Origin: Lamellibrachia columna
Taxonomy: Eukaryota > Annelida > Polychaeta > Sabellida > Siboglinidae
Assembly: GCA_963662155.1 (NCBI GenBank)
Contig: OY759263.1
Span: 3,219,071-3,283,070 of the forward strand
DNA length: 64,000 nucleotides
Direction: 5' to 3'
Positions 1 to 38,540 of this stretch are shown one piece after another; positions within the stretch are counted from its first letter, which is position 1; every line of letters begins with the position of its first letter. Under the pieces are notes generated by a model. The model did no database searches and was not told the DNA's origin. It saw only the letters and a program-made list of their open reading frames with translations. The position numbers and the translations under genes were made by a program.

Positions 1-11
1 AACTACCTTAG

Positions 12-27730
<27,719 letters not shown>

Positions 27731-27766
27731 AGACGTGTTCACCGGCATATCAGACCAACGGACTAA

Positions 27767-27866
27767 TGATCTGACCGTGGGCGACACGTCATGATCTGAC
27801 CGTGGGCGACACGTCATGATCTGATCGTGGGCGACACGTCATGATCTGACCGTGGGCGACACGTCA
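27767..27866. repeat. 25-bp tandem repeat, 4 copies
   Basis: Unit ATGATCTGACCGTGGGCGAC plus ACGTC, exact 25-bp spacing. Confidence 0.96.
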
Positions 27867-27912
27867 TGAAACGTCGCCACACAACCGGTATACGACGATG
27901 TGGAACGAACAA

Positions 27913-28292
27913 CGATGGATGCACTGTTAATGGCACCAGTGTCACGATGAACAACGATGCACTGTTAATGGCACCAGTGTCACGATGAACAACGATGCAC
28001 TGTTAATGGCACCAGTGTCACGATGAACAACGATGCACTGTTAATGGCACCAGTGTCACGATGAACAACGATGCACTGTTAATGGCACCAGTGTCACGAT
28101 GAACAACGATGCACTGTTAATGGCACCAGTGTCACGATGAACAACGATGCACTGTTAATGGCACCAGTGTCACGATGAACAACGATGCACTGTTAATGGC
28201 ACCAGTGTCACGATGAACAACGATGCACTGTTAATGGCACCAGTGTCACGATGAACAACGATGCACTGTTAATGGCACCAGTGTCACGATGA
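27913..28292. repeat. 38-bp tandem repeat, about 10 copies
   Basis: Unit contains GATGAACAACGATGCACTG and GGCACCAGTGTCAC; copies 2 onward are identical. Confidence 0.96.
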
Positions 28293-28472
28293 CACTCCAC
28301 GGTTTAGGGATAGCAATAATGCTGCGTTCATATGTAATATGGTAACCATTTATGAACTTCTAGACTTAACCACTCAGTCGCAAAGCCAATTTATCGTATT
28401 TTAAATTAACATAGTTATTTACCCTATGGTATCCGTCATATTGGCAGTGAAGCTGATGTCTTAATGTTACAA

Positions 28473-28474
<2 letters not shown>

Positions 28475-28550
<76 letters not shown>
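28475..28550. repeat. (TA)n microsatellite
   Basis: About 75 bp of pure TA. Confidence 0.96.
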
Positions 28551-28554
<4 letters not shown>

Positions 28555-28882
28555 ATATCACGATGATAAGACTACCTCATTGGTCTAGAGCGTTTTACTG
28601 TGATATATCAAACCAGATAACACACGGCAGCCTCGCTCTGAGAATCCAGCTGACGTTTGAATCATTTCGAACCCGACCGAGTACGCGCGTTGGCCCAGAC
28701 ACACACAGATAGTGTTTTCTGTGATTGTTGTGATTTACGTAATCTTTGTCACATGTTCGCATCAGTTCCTTCGAACGTTAGGAAAGCTTCGTGAAACCGG
28801 CCCAGCAGCATATTTACAAATGTAGTCAATGAAAAAGTATGCGCAGATGTTAATTCACCGTTATATTCACCGTTATATAACG

Positions 28883-29417
28883 GGAATAACCTACTGTTTG
28901 TTGATGTCTCCACTCGTGCGTGCGGTACTCGTGATGGCTATATGGCTGGTGACACTCGAGTGACATCAACAAACAGTAGGTTATATGGCTGGTGACACTC
29001 GAGTGACATCAACAAACAGTAGGTTATATGGCTGGTGACACTCGAGTGACATCAACAAACAGTGGGTTATATGGCTGGTGACACTCGAGTGACATCAACA
29101 AACAGTAGGTTATATGGCTGGTGACACTCGAGTGACATCAACAAACAGTGGGTTATATGGCTGGTGACACTCGAGTGACATCAACAAACAGTGGGTTATA
29201 TGGCTGGTGACACTCGAGTGACATCAACAAACAGTGGGTTATATGGCTGGTGACACTCGAGTGACATCAACAAACAGTAGGTTATATGGCTGGTGACACT
29301 CGAGTGACATTAACAAACAGTGGGTTATATGGCTGGTGACACTCGAGTTACATTAACAAACAGTGGGTTATATGGCTGGTGATACTCGAGTGACATCAAC
29401 AAACAGTAGGTTATTCC
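28883..29417. repeat. 43-bp array (11 copies) framed by perfect 26-bp inverted repeats
   Basis: Unit contains TATATGGCTGGTGACACTCG and the palindrome CACTCGAGTG. The left edge (28,883–28,908, GGAATAACCTACTGTTTG...) is the exact reverse complement of the right edge (29,392–29,417). No target duplication is obvious. Confidence 0.95.
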
Positions 29418-29660
29418 TAAATAGCAACTCTTTCTTGCACAAAGAATCGTGAGACCATTAACGGCTGCTGATAACATAGTTGTAATACAATGACTCATTG
29501 TTCACTGTCCGCCTTTTCTACGCAGGACGAACTCCGTATTGTTATGTTAATGTTGGATATGCTTTATAACATATAACGTTTTAATTTTATTATTTTATTT
29601 TAAGAACACACATGTGAAACATGACTGGAATTGTCAAACATTATGCATGCTGGCATTACC
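29418..29660. other. Unique sequence, nothing seen
   Basis: AT-rich, no open frame of note, no repeat. Confidence 0.5.
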
Positions 29661-29669
29661 AGATCTTGG

Positions 29670-29835
29670 ATGCGAGTCCTCAAGTACGACTCGAGTCCTC
29701 AAGTATGACTCGAGTCCCACTCGAGTTGCACTTTAAAGTACCAAACTTGAAACTTGTCTTTACACCCGATCATTTGGGACATGGGACTGGTTACAAAAAC
29801 CTGAAACTTGAGAGACTTGAGCAAGGACTTATTTG
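29670..29835. mobile_element. Degraded dispersed repeat rich in ACTCGAGTC / ACTTGAGAC
   Basis: Alternating ACTCGAGTCC, AACTTGAAACTTG and GAGACTTGAGCAAGGACTT resembles non-autonomous DNA repeats seen in many invertebrates. I see no intact ends. Confidence 0.35.
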
Positions 29836-29957
29836 ATTAGTTATACATGTGTTAGGCATATTTCATATTAGACTAGTTGAGCACATCAGTATTGCTGTCA
29901 ATTACTGTCAATAACGTTGCTTAATAATAATAGAGGCTACCGAAAAATACCAACTAG

Positions 29958-30002
29958 GCCTTTGGTGGATGCCTTTGGTGGATGCCTTTGGTGGATGCCT
30001 TT
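29958..30002. repeat. 13-bp repeat, 3.5 copies
   Basis: Unit GCCTTTGGTGGAT. Confidence 0.93.
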
Positions 30003-30305
30003 ACAGTTGCAGGGCAATCGACACTTCACGACAATGAGTGACTGATCACAGTCCGAGTATACTTAGCAAATAATCTTGTTATAGTTGTACCAACGATACT
30101 ATCTAACGCTGTTTAACCGCTGTTTAAAATATTAATGTTAGCATCAGAAAGCCATTAAAGGTTGTCCTGATGTTCAATTAACGTGATCGAGAACGCATTG
30201 TCGCAGCTACGTGATTGTTTCGTGTGCACGCAAAGAACTCCTTAGAAATGTGTATGTGTTTGTCAGGGAAGCGTGCAACAGTCTTTATTGCTCACATTTG
30301 CACTT

Positions 30306-30311
30306 AATAAA
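30306..30311 (+). promoter_or_regulatory. Candidate polyadenylation signal AATAAA
   Basis: First canonical AATAAA on the + strand after the mucin-like stop, followed by T/G-rich sequence. The 2.6-kb distance makes it uncertain that it serves this gene. Confidence 0.2.
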
Positions 30312-30754
30312 GCAAAGCAAAATTGTTAAAATGTGTTTGCGTTGAATGTATTTATGCTGACTGCATTAAATTGCTGCCCCCTCAGCAGTTAACCCATATT
30401 TTAGTCAGTACCATCTATGTCACCGAACCGTTAAAGAAATCGAAGTTGAGAAATGTAAGCACATTTTTCGATATACGCCTGTATCCTCCTTACACTGCTA
30501 AATGCGTTGCTCGCAATCCAGTTAGTAATCATACTGCACCTTTGTCCAGTGGTGTACTGTCTTTGAAACAGTGGCGGATGCCTCTTAAAATAGTGGGAGA
30601 TAGAGAGTGCCATGTTTTAATCAAACCATATTTCGCTTACACACACGAGTACTTCCGGTTCTGCACGTGCCTACAGATAATGGAGTTGTTTATCTGTGCA
30701 TGTGCAGGTTTATCTTACCATGGCTACACATGCGTTGGATCGGGTTGTTATTGA
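30312..30754. other. Unique sequence with a 143-codon open frame, no gene called
   Basis: An open frame runs 30,323–30,754 but has no recognisable domain and uses codons like random AT-rich DNA. I do not call it a gene. Confidence 0.4.
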
Positions 30755-33700
30755 TAGTAGCCGCCATGTAGGGCCTACGTTAGTAGCCGCCATGTATGGC
30801 CTACGATAGTAGCCGCCATATAGGGCCTACGATAGTAGCCGCCATGTAGGGCCTACGTTAGTAGCCGCCATGTAGGGCCTACGATAGTAGCCGCAATGTA
30901 GGGCCTACGTTAGTAGCCGCCATGTATGGCCTACGTTAGTAGCCGCCATGTAGGGCCTACGATAGTAGCCGCCGTGTAGGGCCTACGTTAGTAGCCGCCA
31001 TGTAGGGCCTACGATAGTAGCCACCATGTAGGGCCTACGTTAGTAGCCGCCATGTAAGGCCTACGTTAGTAGCCGCCATGTAGGGCCTACGATAGTAGCC
31101 GCCATGTAGGGCCTACGTTAGTAGCCGCCATGTAGGGCCTACGTTAGTAGCCGCCATGTAGGGCCTACGATAGTAGCCGCCATGTAGGGCCTACGTTAGT
31201 AGCCGCCATGTATGGCCTACGATAGTAGCCGCCATGTAGGGCCTACGATAGTAGCCGCCATGTATGGCCTACGATAGTAGCCGCCATGTAGGGCCTACGT
31301 TAGTAGCCGCCATGTAGGGCCTACGATAGTAGCCGCCATGTAGGGCCTACGTTAGTAGCCGCCATGTAGGGCCTACGTTAGTAGCCGCCATGTATGGCCT
31401 ACGATAGTAGCCGCCATGTAGGGCCTACGATAGTAGCCGCCATGTATGGCCTACGATAGTAGCCGCCATGTAGGGCCTACGTTAGTAGCCGCCATGTAGG
31501 GCCTACGATAGTAGCCGCCATGTAGGGCCTACGATAGTAGCCGCCATGTATGGCCTACGATAGTAGCCGCCATGTATGGCCTACGATAGTAGCCGCCATG
31601 TATGGCCTACGATAGTAGCCTCCATGTATGGCCTACGATAGTAGCCGCCATGTAGGGCCTACGTTAGTAGCCGCCATGTATGGCCTACGATAGTAGCCGC
31701 CATGTAGGGCCTACGTTAGTAGCCGCCATGTAGGGCCTACGTTAGTAGCCGCCATGTAGGGCCTACGATAGTAGCCGCCATGTAGGGCCTACGATAGTAG
31801 CCGCCATGTAGGGCCTACGTTAGTAGCCGCCATGTATGGCCTACGTTAGTAGCCGCCATGTAGGGCCTACGATAGTAGCCGCCATGTAGGGCCTACGTTA
31901 GTAGCCGCCATGTAGGGCCTACGATAGTAGCCACCATGTAGGGCCTACGTTAGTAGCCGCCATGTAAGGCCTACGTTAGTAGCCGCCATGTAGGGCCTAC
32001 GATAGTAGCCGCCATGTAGGGCCTACGTTAGTAGCCGCCATGTAGGGCCTACGTTAGTAGCCGCCATGTAGGGCCTACGATAGTAGCCGCCATGTAGGGC
32101 CTACGTTAGTAGCCGCCATGTAGGGCCTACGATAATAGCCGCCATGTAGAGCCTACGTTAGTAGCCGCCATGTATGGCCTACGATAGTAGCCGCCATGTA
32201 GGGCCTACGTTAGTAGCCGCCATGTATGGCCTACGATAGTAGCCGCCATGTAGGGCCTACGATAGAAGCCGCCATGTATGGCCTACGATAGTAGCCGCCA
32301 TGTAGGGCCTACGTTAGTAGCCGCCATGTAGGGCCTACGTTAGTAGCCGCCATGTATGGCCTACGATAGTAGCCGCCATGTAGGGCCTACGATAGTAGCC
32401 GCCATGTAGGGCCTACGTTAGTAGCCGCCATGTAGGGCCTACGATAGTAGCCGCCATGTAGGGCCTACGTTAGTAGCCGCCATGTAGGGCCTACGATAGT
32501 AGCCGCCATGTAGGGCCTACGATAGTAGCCGCCATGTATGGCCTACGATAGTAGCCGCCATGTATGGCCTACGATAGTAGCCGCCATGTATGGCCTACGA
32601 TAGTAGCCTCCATGTATGGCCTACGATAGTAGCCGCCATGTAGGGCCTACGTTAGTAGCCGCCATGTATGGCCTACGATAGTAGCCGCCATGTAGGGCCT
32701 ACGTTAGTAGCCGCCATGTAGGGCCTACGTTAGTAGCCGCCATGTAGGGCCTACGATAGTAGCCGCCATGTAGGGCCTACGATAGTAGCCGCCATGTAGG
32801 GCCTACGTTAGTAGCCGCCATGTATGGCCTACGTTAGTAGCCGCCATGTAGGGCCTACGTTAGTAGCCGCCATGTATGGCCTACGATAGTAGCCGCCATG
32901 TATGGCCTACGTTAGTAGCCGCCATGTAGGGCCTACGTTAGTAGCCGCCATGTATGGCCTACGATAGTAGCCGCCATGTAGGGCCTACGATAGTAGCCGC
33001 CATGTATGGCCTACGATAGTAGCCGCCATGTAGGGCCTACGATAGTAGCCGCCATGTATGGCCTACGATAGTAGCCGCCATGTAGGGCCTACGATAGTAG
33101 CCGCCATGTATGGCCTACGATAGTAGCCGCCATGTAGGGCCTACGATAGTAGCCGCCATGTATGGCCTACGATAGTAGCCGCCATGTATGGCCTACGATA
33201 GTAGCCGCCATGTATGGCCTACGATAGTAGCCTCCATGTATGGCCTACGATAGTAGCCGCCATGTAGGGCCTACGTTAGTAGCCGCCATGTATGGCCTAC
33301 GATAGTAGCCGCCATGTAGGGCCTACGTTAGTAGCCGCCATGTAGGGCCTACGTTAGTAGCCGCCATGTAGTGCCTACGATAGTAGCCGCCATGTAGGGC
33401 CTACGATAGTAGCCGCCATGTAGGGCCTACGTTAGTAGCCGCCATGTATGGCCTACGTTAGTAGCCGCCATGTAGGGCCTACGTTAGTAGCCGCCATGTA
33501 TGGCCTACGATAGTAGCCGCCATGTATGGCCTACGTTAGTAGCCGCCATGTAGGGCCTACGTTAGTAGCCGCCATGTATGGCCTACGATAGTAGCCGCCA
33601 TGTAGGGCCTACGATAGTAGCCGCCATGTATGGCCTACGATAGTAGCCGCCATGTAGGGCCTACGATAGTAGCCGCCATGTATGGCCTACGATAGTAGCC

Positions 33701-34423
33701 GCCATGTAGGGCCTACGATAGTAGCCGCCATGTATGGCCTACGATAGTAGCCGCCATGTAGGGCCTACGATAGTAGCCGCCATGTATGGCCTACGATAGT
33801 AGCCGCCATGTAGGGCCTACGTTAGTAGCCGCCATGTATGGCCTACGATAGTAGCCGCCATGTAGGGCCTACGATAGTAGCCGCCATGTATGGCCTACGA
33901 TAGTAGCCGCCATGTAGGGCCTACGATAGTAGCCGCCATGTATGGCCTACGATAGTAGCCGCCATGTATGGCCTACGATAGTAGCCGCCATGTATGACCT
34001 ACGATAGTAGCCGCCATGTAGGGCCTACGATAGTAGCCGCCATGTATGGCCTAAGATAGTAGCCGCCATGTATGGCCTACGATAGTAGCCGCCATGTATG
34101 GCCTACGATAGTAGCCGCCATGTATGGCCTACGATAGTAGCCGCCATGTAGGGCCTACGTTAGTAGCCGCCATGTATGGCCTACGTTAGTAGCCGCCATG
34201 TATGGCCTACGATAGTAGCCGCCATGTAGGGCCTACGATAGTAGCCGCCATGTAGGGCCTACGATAGTAGCCGCCATGTGTGGCCTACGATAGTAGCCGC
34301 CATGTATGGCCTACGATAGTAGCCGCCATGTAGGGCCTACGATAGTAGCCGCCATGTATGGCCTACGATAGTAGCCGCCATGTATGGCCTACGATAGTAG
34401 CCGCCATGTAGGGCCTACGTTAG
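30755..34423. repeat. 26-bp satellite array, about 141 copies, with higher-order structure
   Basis: Unit TAGTAGCCGCCATGTAGGGC plus CTACGA. Rare variant units recur at whole multiples of 26 bp: CCACCATG at 31,021 and 31,931 (910 bp, 35 units), CCTCCATG at 31,619, 32,607 and 33,231 (38 and 24 units). Nearly all units contain GCCGCCAT, the core of the YY1 motif. Confidence 0.97.
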
Positions 34424-34569
34424 CCAACATATTCTACAGTTGTCGGCCTATACAACTGTGCGCATCAGTGACCACGAACGTACCGTACAACTAACGTTTT
34501 ATCTTCGAAAATGGTCGCTAGATGTTTCTACTTTATGCGGAACACGTGAACGTATGTGCCCTGATCCAG

Positions 34570-35115
34570 TTTGTTCATTATAATTTTTTATGGTAGTGAA
34601 ATATGGGGATTTTATAAGTTTTATCAGATTGAGAGATGTCATAGAACATTTCTAAAAATATATATTCCAATTGAATAGGAGCACAGCAAATTGTATACTG
34701 TACGGAGAAGTATGTAGGCAAGCAATGGTATATCTAGAATCTTACAAAGGGGGGTCAGGGGGGCAAGCTTAGTCAGCCTTTAGTTTACCATGCTACCGTG
34801 TAGCGGCGCTACAGGTTACATATAAAAAAAATTTGAGCCAAAGGGTCCATGGCCCAATACCCCCCCCCCCCAAATCGCTGTTATGTGTTGGAGCGTCTCT
34901 GGTTTTTTACCGTTTCAAATGGTGTTAAACAGGTTGGAATCCTTTCTCCCCATCTTTTTGATGTGTCCATGATTGACTTAAGTGTAAATGTTAACAAACT
35001 ACAAATTGGTTGTCTTTATGCAGACACGATAATGAACAATATGGTCAATTCCCACGAAACGTTGACACATCGAGTTTCGAACGATGTAAAAAAATATTGT
35101 CCTGTCATATTTATG
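34570..35115 (+). pseudogene. Rearranged LINE reverse-transcriptase remnants
   Basis: Near 34,880–35,060 a frame reads VSNGVKQVGILSPHLFDVSM, matching the RT motif SNGVKQGGILSPxLFN of non-LTR retrotransposons, then a corrupted YAD. Near 34,590–34,680 another reads EIWGFYKFYQIERCHRTFLK, which in such elements lies after the RT. The C-terminal piece comes first here, so the copy is rearranged or two fragments are present. Stops and substitutions make it non-functional. Confidence 0.6.
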
Positions 35116-35396
35116 TGTGGCTAACATAACTTAGACACATTGTGTTTTTTATAAAAGATATACCGATCACTAAGTCCGACTATTTTCCCCATAGTACGTC
35201 GATATAGTTGATGATTTTCCCCCATCTGCCTTACAAATCCCACGTACATTAGTGTATGCAATAGGTATTAAAACCAGCAATATCTAGTTAGGATGTGATG
35301 ATTGTGACATATACTGAAAACCGTTGGTCGGTTATGCAATGCTGCTATTCAAGAACTGATGTTTTGGTTTGGGCCTAACTCCGAAGTCCTAGTAAA
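35116..35396. other. Unique AT-rich sequence, nothing seen
   Basis: No open frame, repeat or RNA gene that I can support. Confidence 0.5.
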
Positions 35397-35464
35397 GTGA
35401 TGTCGTAAATAGTAACGTGATGTCGTAAATAGTAACGTGATGTCGTAAATAGTAACGTGATATC
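35397..35464. repeat. 20-bp tandem repeat, about 3 copies
   Basis: Unit AGTAACGTGATGTCGTAAAT. Confidence 0.93.
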
Positions 35465-35585
35465 GTAATCTTAGGGTTGGTTTAGGTTGCATTCAGTTCT
35501 GCTATTGGTTAATTAGACTTCTGGCACAATATGGCCGCCTTAGTATTTTTTAAATGTGCACGAATTTATAAGTAGACGATGAATG

Positions 35586-36599
35586 TGTGCGGTGCTACAA
35601 GGTTGTGTGGTGCTACAAGGTTGTGTGGTGCTACAAGGTTGTGTGGTGCTACAAGGTTGTGTGGTGCTACAAGGTTGTGTGGTGCTACAAGGTTGTGTGG
35701 TGCTACAAGGTTGTGTGGTGCTACAAGGTTGTGTGGTGCTACAAGTTTGTGTGGTGCTACAAGGTTGTATGGTGCTACAAGGTTGTGTGGTGTTACAAGG
35801 TTGTGTGGTGCTACAAGGTTGTGTGGTGCTACAAGGTTGTGTGGTGCTACAAGGTTGTGTGGTGCTACAAGGTTGTGTGGTGCTACAAGGTTGTGTGGTG
35901 CTACAAGGTTGTGTGGTGCTACAAGGTTGTGTGGTGCTACAAGGTTGTGTGGTGCTACAAGTTTGTGTGGTGCTACAAGGTTGTATGGTGCTACAAGGTT
36001 GTGTGGTGCTACAAGGTTGTGTGGTGTTACAAGGTTTTGTGGTGCTACAAGGTTGTGTGGTGTTACAAGGTTGTGTGGTGCTACAAGGTTGTGTGGTGCT
36101 ACAAGGTTGTGTGGTGCTACAAGGTTGTGTGGTGTTACAAGGTTTTGTGGTGCTACAAGGTTGTGTGGTGTTACAAGGTTGTGTGGTGCTACAAGGTTGT
36201 GTGGTGCTACAAGGTTGTGTGGTGCTACAAGGTTGTGTGGTGCTACAAGGTTGTGTGGTGCTACAAGGTTGTGTGGTGTTACAAGGTTTTGTGGTGCTAC
36301 AAGGTTGTGTGGTGTTACAAGGTTGTGTGGTGCTACAAGGTTGTGTGGTGCTACAAGGTTGTGTGGTGCTACAAGGTTGTGTGGTGCTACAAGGTTGTGT
36401 GGTGTTACAAGGTTTTGTGGTGCTACAAGGTTGTGTGGTGTTACAAGGTTGTGTGGTGCTACAAGGTTGTGTGGTGCTACAAGGTTGTGTGGTGCTACAA
36501 GGTTGTGTGGTGCTACAAGGTTGTGTGGTGCTACAAGGTTGTGTGGTGTTACAAGGTTTTGTGGTGCTACAAGGTTGTGCGGTGCTACAAGGTTGTGTA
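35586..36599. repeat. 18-bp satellite array, about 56 copies
   Basis: Unit GTGTGGTGCTACAAGGTT with GTTACAAGG, GGTTTTGTGG and AAGTTTGTG variants. Because 18 is a multiple of three and the unit has no stop, all three + frames stay open for about 1 kb; this is not evidence of coding. A block of about 8–10 units containing GTTACAAGGTTTTG recurs several times. Confidence 0.97.
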
Positions 36600-37324
36600 G
36601 TCTTCTCGTGTCCGAGACATGGGCTAAATACGAATAATTGATTTATTTTCGCCCATATCTTGTGGCTGTAACTTCATCGTAAAGTAACTCGATTCAACCG
36701 TGTGTACACGAGTGGTGATTGCTACTGCAAGAGTTCAACACTCTTCATCACATCTTCGAATGTCTTCGACTAACATATGCAAGTCAGCATTCTTCTCCGC
36801 CGAGACGTCTTTTTTATCAACCTGACTTCACTTCACTAGCGCCACCGATATTCGTCGCCATTTACACGTTGTCATGGCCTGAACCACGTGAGGGTGAGTT
36901 TACATTCGTTGTATTGTTGTTGAACAATGCCACGCGTGACATCTTCTCGATCGCTGCCACCACGCCTGACTGCATACGTGTGATAACGTTATGTCCGCTA
37001 CCATCTCGTTCGATTGATCCGCGTGACGTGACGCAGCCACCACGTTCGCCGCCACCCCGTGCGATTGATTCGTGTGTCGCCTCCACATCACACTACGATG
37101 TTGCTTCGTGTGACGCCGACACTTCCGCTGACATCACGTGCGACTGCTCCGTGTGACGCCGACACTTCCGCTGACATCACGTGCGACTGCTCCGTGTGAC
37201 GCCGACACTTCCGCTGACATCACGTGCGACTGCTCCGTGTGACGCCCTTTCGTTCGTCACATCGCTCGTTGATGACTCGCTGATGGGCAAGCCGACCCGA
37301 TACGACAGAGAGGTTGGGTCCACA
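36600..37324. other. Unassigned sequence with a 43-bp 3-copy repeat
   Basis: An open frame at 36,719–37,156 has no recognisable domain. A 43-bp repeat (GTGTGACGCCGACACTTCC...) occupies 37,108–37,246. Confidence 0.45.
37108..37246. repeat. 43-bp tandem repeat, about 3 copies
   Basis: Copies begin GTGTGACGCC at 37,108, 37,151, 37,194 and a partial at 37,237. Confidence 0.94.
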
Positions 37325-37560
37325 TATCGAGGTACCGTAGTGGAACACATCCCGGTATATCCTCACCGTGATATGGCTGAGGTATTGCTGATGTTTCTAT
37401 CTACATGTCTCTGTGAACAAGGATTCTCGTCAATGTTCTGCATATAAACTAAGTTACTGTCATGCCTGACTGTGCATGAAGGAAGACCTCCGAGTCTCCG
37501 TATCCAAAACTGTTCCCCGACTCGAGGCCCTGGTTTTGACAAGGTAAACTCAGCCCTCAC
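37325..37560 (+). pseudogene. hAT transposase C-terminal fragment (ZBED5/SCAND3-like), frameshifted
   Basis: The frame reads MFLSTCLCEQGFSSMFCI, a stop, then TKLLSCLTVHE, a one-base shift, then DLRVSVSKTVPRLEALV. This follows the C-terminal dimerisation region of hAT-derived ZBED/SCAND3-like proteins (…YLCExGFS…KxKxRxxLxVexDLR…). A stop near 37,446 and the shift near 37,480 show it is dead. Confidence 0.65.
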
Positions 37561-38220
37561 ATTGAGGTGTTTTCTTGAATACCGTGTTCTTATCGCATCC
37601 ATCTGGAGCACAGCTTTGTCGTTAATAAAATGTTTCACTGAACTCAGTGCTGAATGTTGTTACGAGTATAATTCTAAGTCACTACGATGGAGTCCCTGGC
37701 AGATCATTTAAGGACATAGGGAGTACGCGGCGAAAAAAAGGTTGGGAGCCGCTGTTCTACACCGTTTGCAGTGTATTCGTCAGAACCGGAGGTCGTAGGA
37801 ACCAAAGAGGTGTGAATGAAGCGATTAGTGAGTGACAGAAGACTGTTCCGTACCACGTGGGTTGCGACCGTTGTAAGAAGCACTTCGAGTCGCAGGGGCA
37901 ACTGTAGTGCTTCGCAAACGATCATGTGATGCCAGTTGTCTATTGCTGCGTGCGCGTTTATGTCACGGAAGTGGTGGCTGGAAAGTAACTCTGGGTGACT
38001 CTTTCCAAACTAACTGATACGAAAGCCGACGAATTGATAAAATGACGGAGAAGGTTCAGCACAACAAAATGTATGCCTTGTTGGGGACACCTGCTGCAAC
38101 AGGGTCGACACGTCGACGGCTGCCTTCGTGCAAGAAAAGAACACGATAGATTTGTGGCAGCAGAACTGAAGAAATTAACAACGCAAGATACCATTATGCC
38201 AGTAACGTAGCAATCCGGTT
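37561..38220. other. Unassigned sequence
   Basis: No frame with a recognisable domain; may be more eroded transposon sequence continuing from the hAT fragment. Confidence 0.4.
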
Positions 38221-38243
38221 TATTGCAGCTGAATTGACGCTCG

Positions 38244-38340
38244 GCTGGCTGTACTTTCAGTTGAACACAACTATCTCAACCCGGCTGTACTTTCACTTGA
38301 ACACAACTATCACAACCCGGCTGTACTTTCACTTGTACTA
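38244..38340. repeat. About 38-bp tandem repeat, 2.5 copies
   Basis: Unit CGGCTGTACTTTCACTTGAA plus CACAACTATCACAACC. Confidence 0.85.
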
Positions 38341-38341
38341 G

Positions 38342-38540
38342 GGTCTGGAATGAACGCCCCATTACTTTGAAAACATGTGAAACTATAGCTATTTTTCGAA
38401 ATAAATATTCGGTTGTCCCGCGTTGTGATGATGACTTTTGCGCGTCAATGTTCACGATTATACTTAATGATTCTGTTTTGTTGCGCCTCTGAGCTCAGGT
38501 TCCTGAGGATATAGGCGCCATAATAATATTATTATTAAAA
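38342..38540 (+). mobile_element. 3' end fragment of the CR1/L2-like LINE, 5'-truncated
   Basis: Matches the reverse complement of 54,180–54,420: GGGTCTGGAATGAAC, then TGAAACTATAGCTATTTT, then TGATTCTGTTTTGTTGCGCC and GAGGATATAGGCGCCATA, ending in an (ATT)n tail. An internal stretch is missing relative to the longer copy. Confidence 0.85.

Larger units (their letters stand above)
27731..28330 (+). other. Probable 3' UTR with two minisatellites
   Basis: Directly after the stop come a 25-bp array (27,767–27,866) and a 38-bp array (27,913–28,292). The nearest AATAAA on this strand is far away at 30,306, so the UTR end is not fixed. Confidence 0.45.

Noticed and set aside
28563..28720. Possible third SINE (CATTGGTCTAGAGCG and GTTTGAATC)
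   Set aside because: Weak resemblance to pol III boxes only; no second copy or tail in the window.
30755..34423. CRISPR-like regular array
   Set aside because: Units are contiguous with no unique spacers, and the genome is eukaryotic.
35579..36641. Three 337–352-codon frames, all on the + strand
   Set aside because: All three frames are open over the same 18-bp satellite; this is a property of the unit, not of selection.
36719..37156. 145-codon open frame
   Set aside because: No domain, partly made of a 43-bp repeat, and no splice or promoter support.
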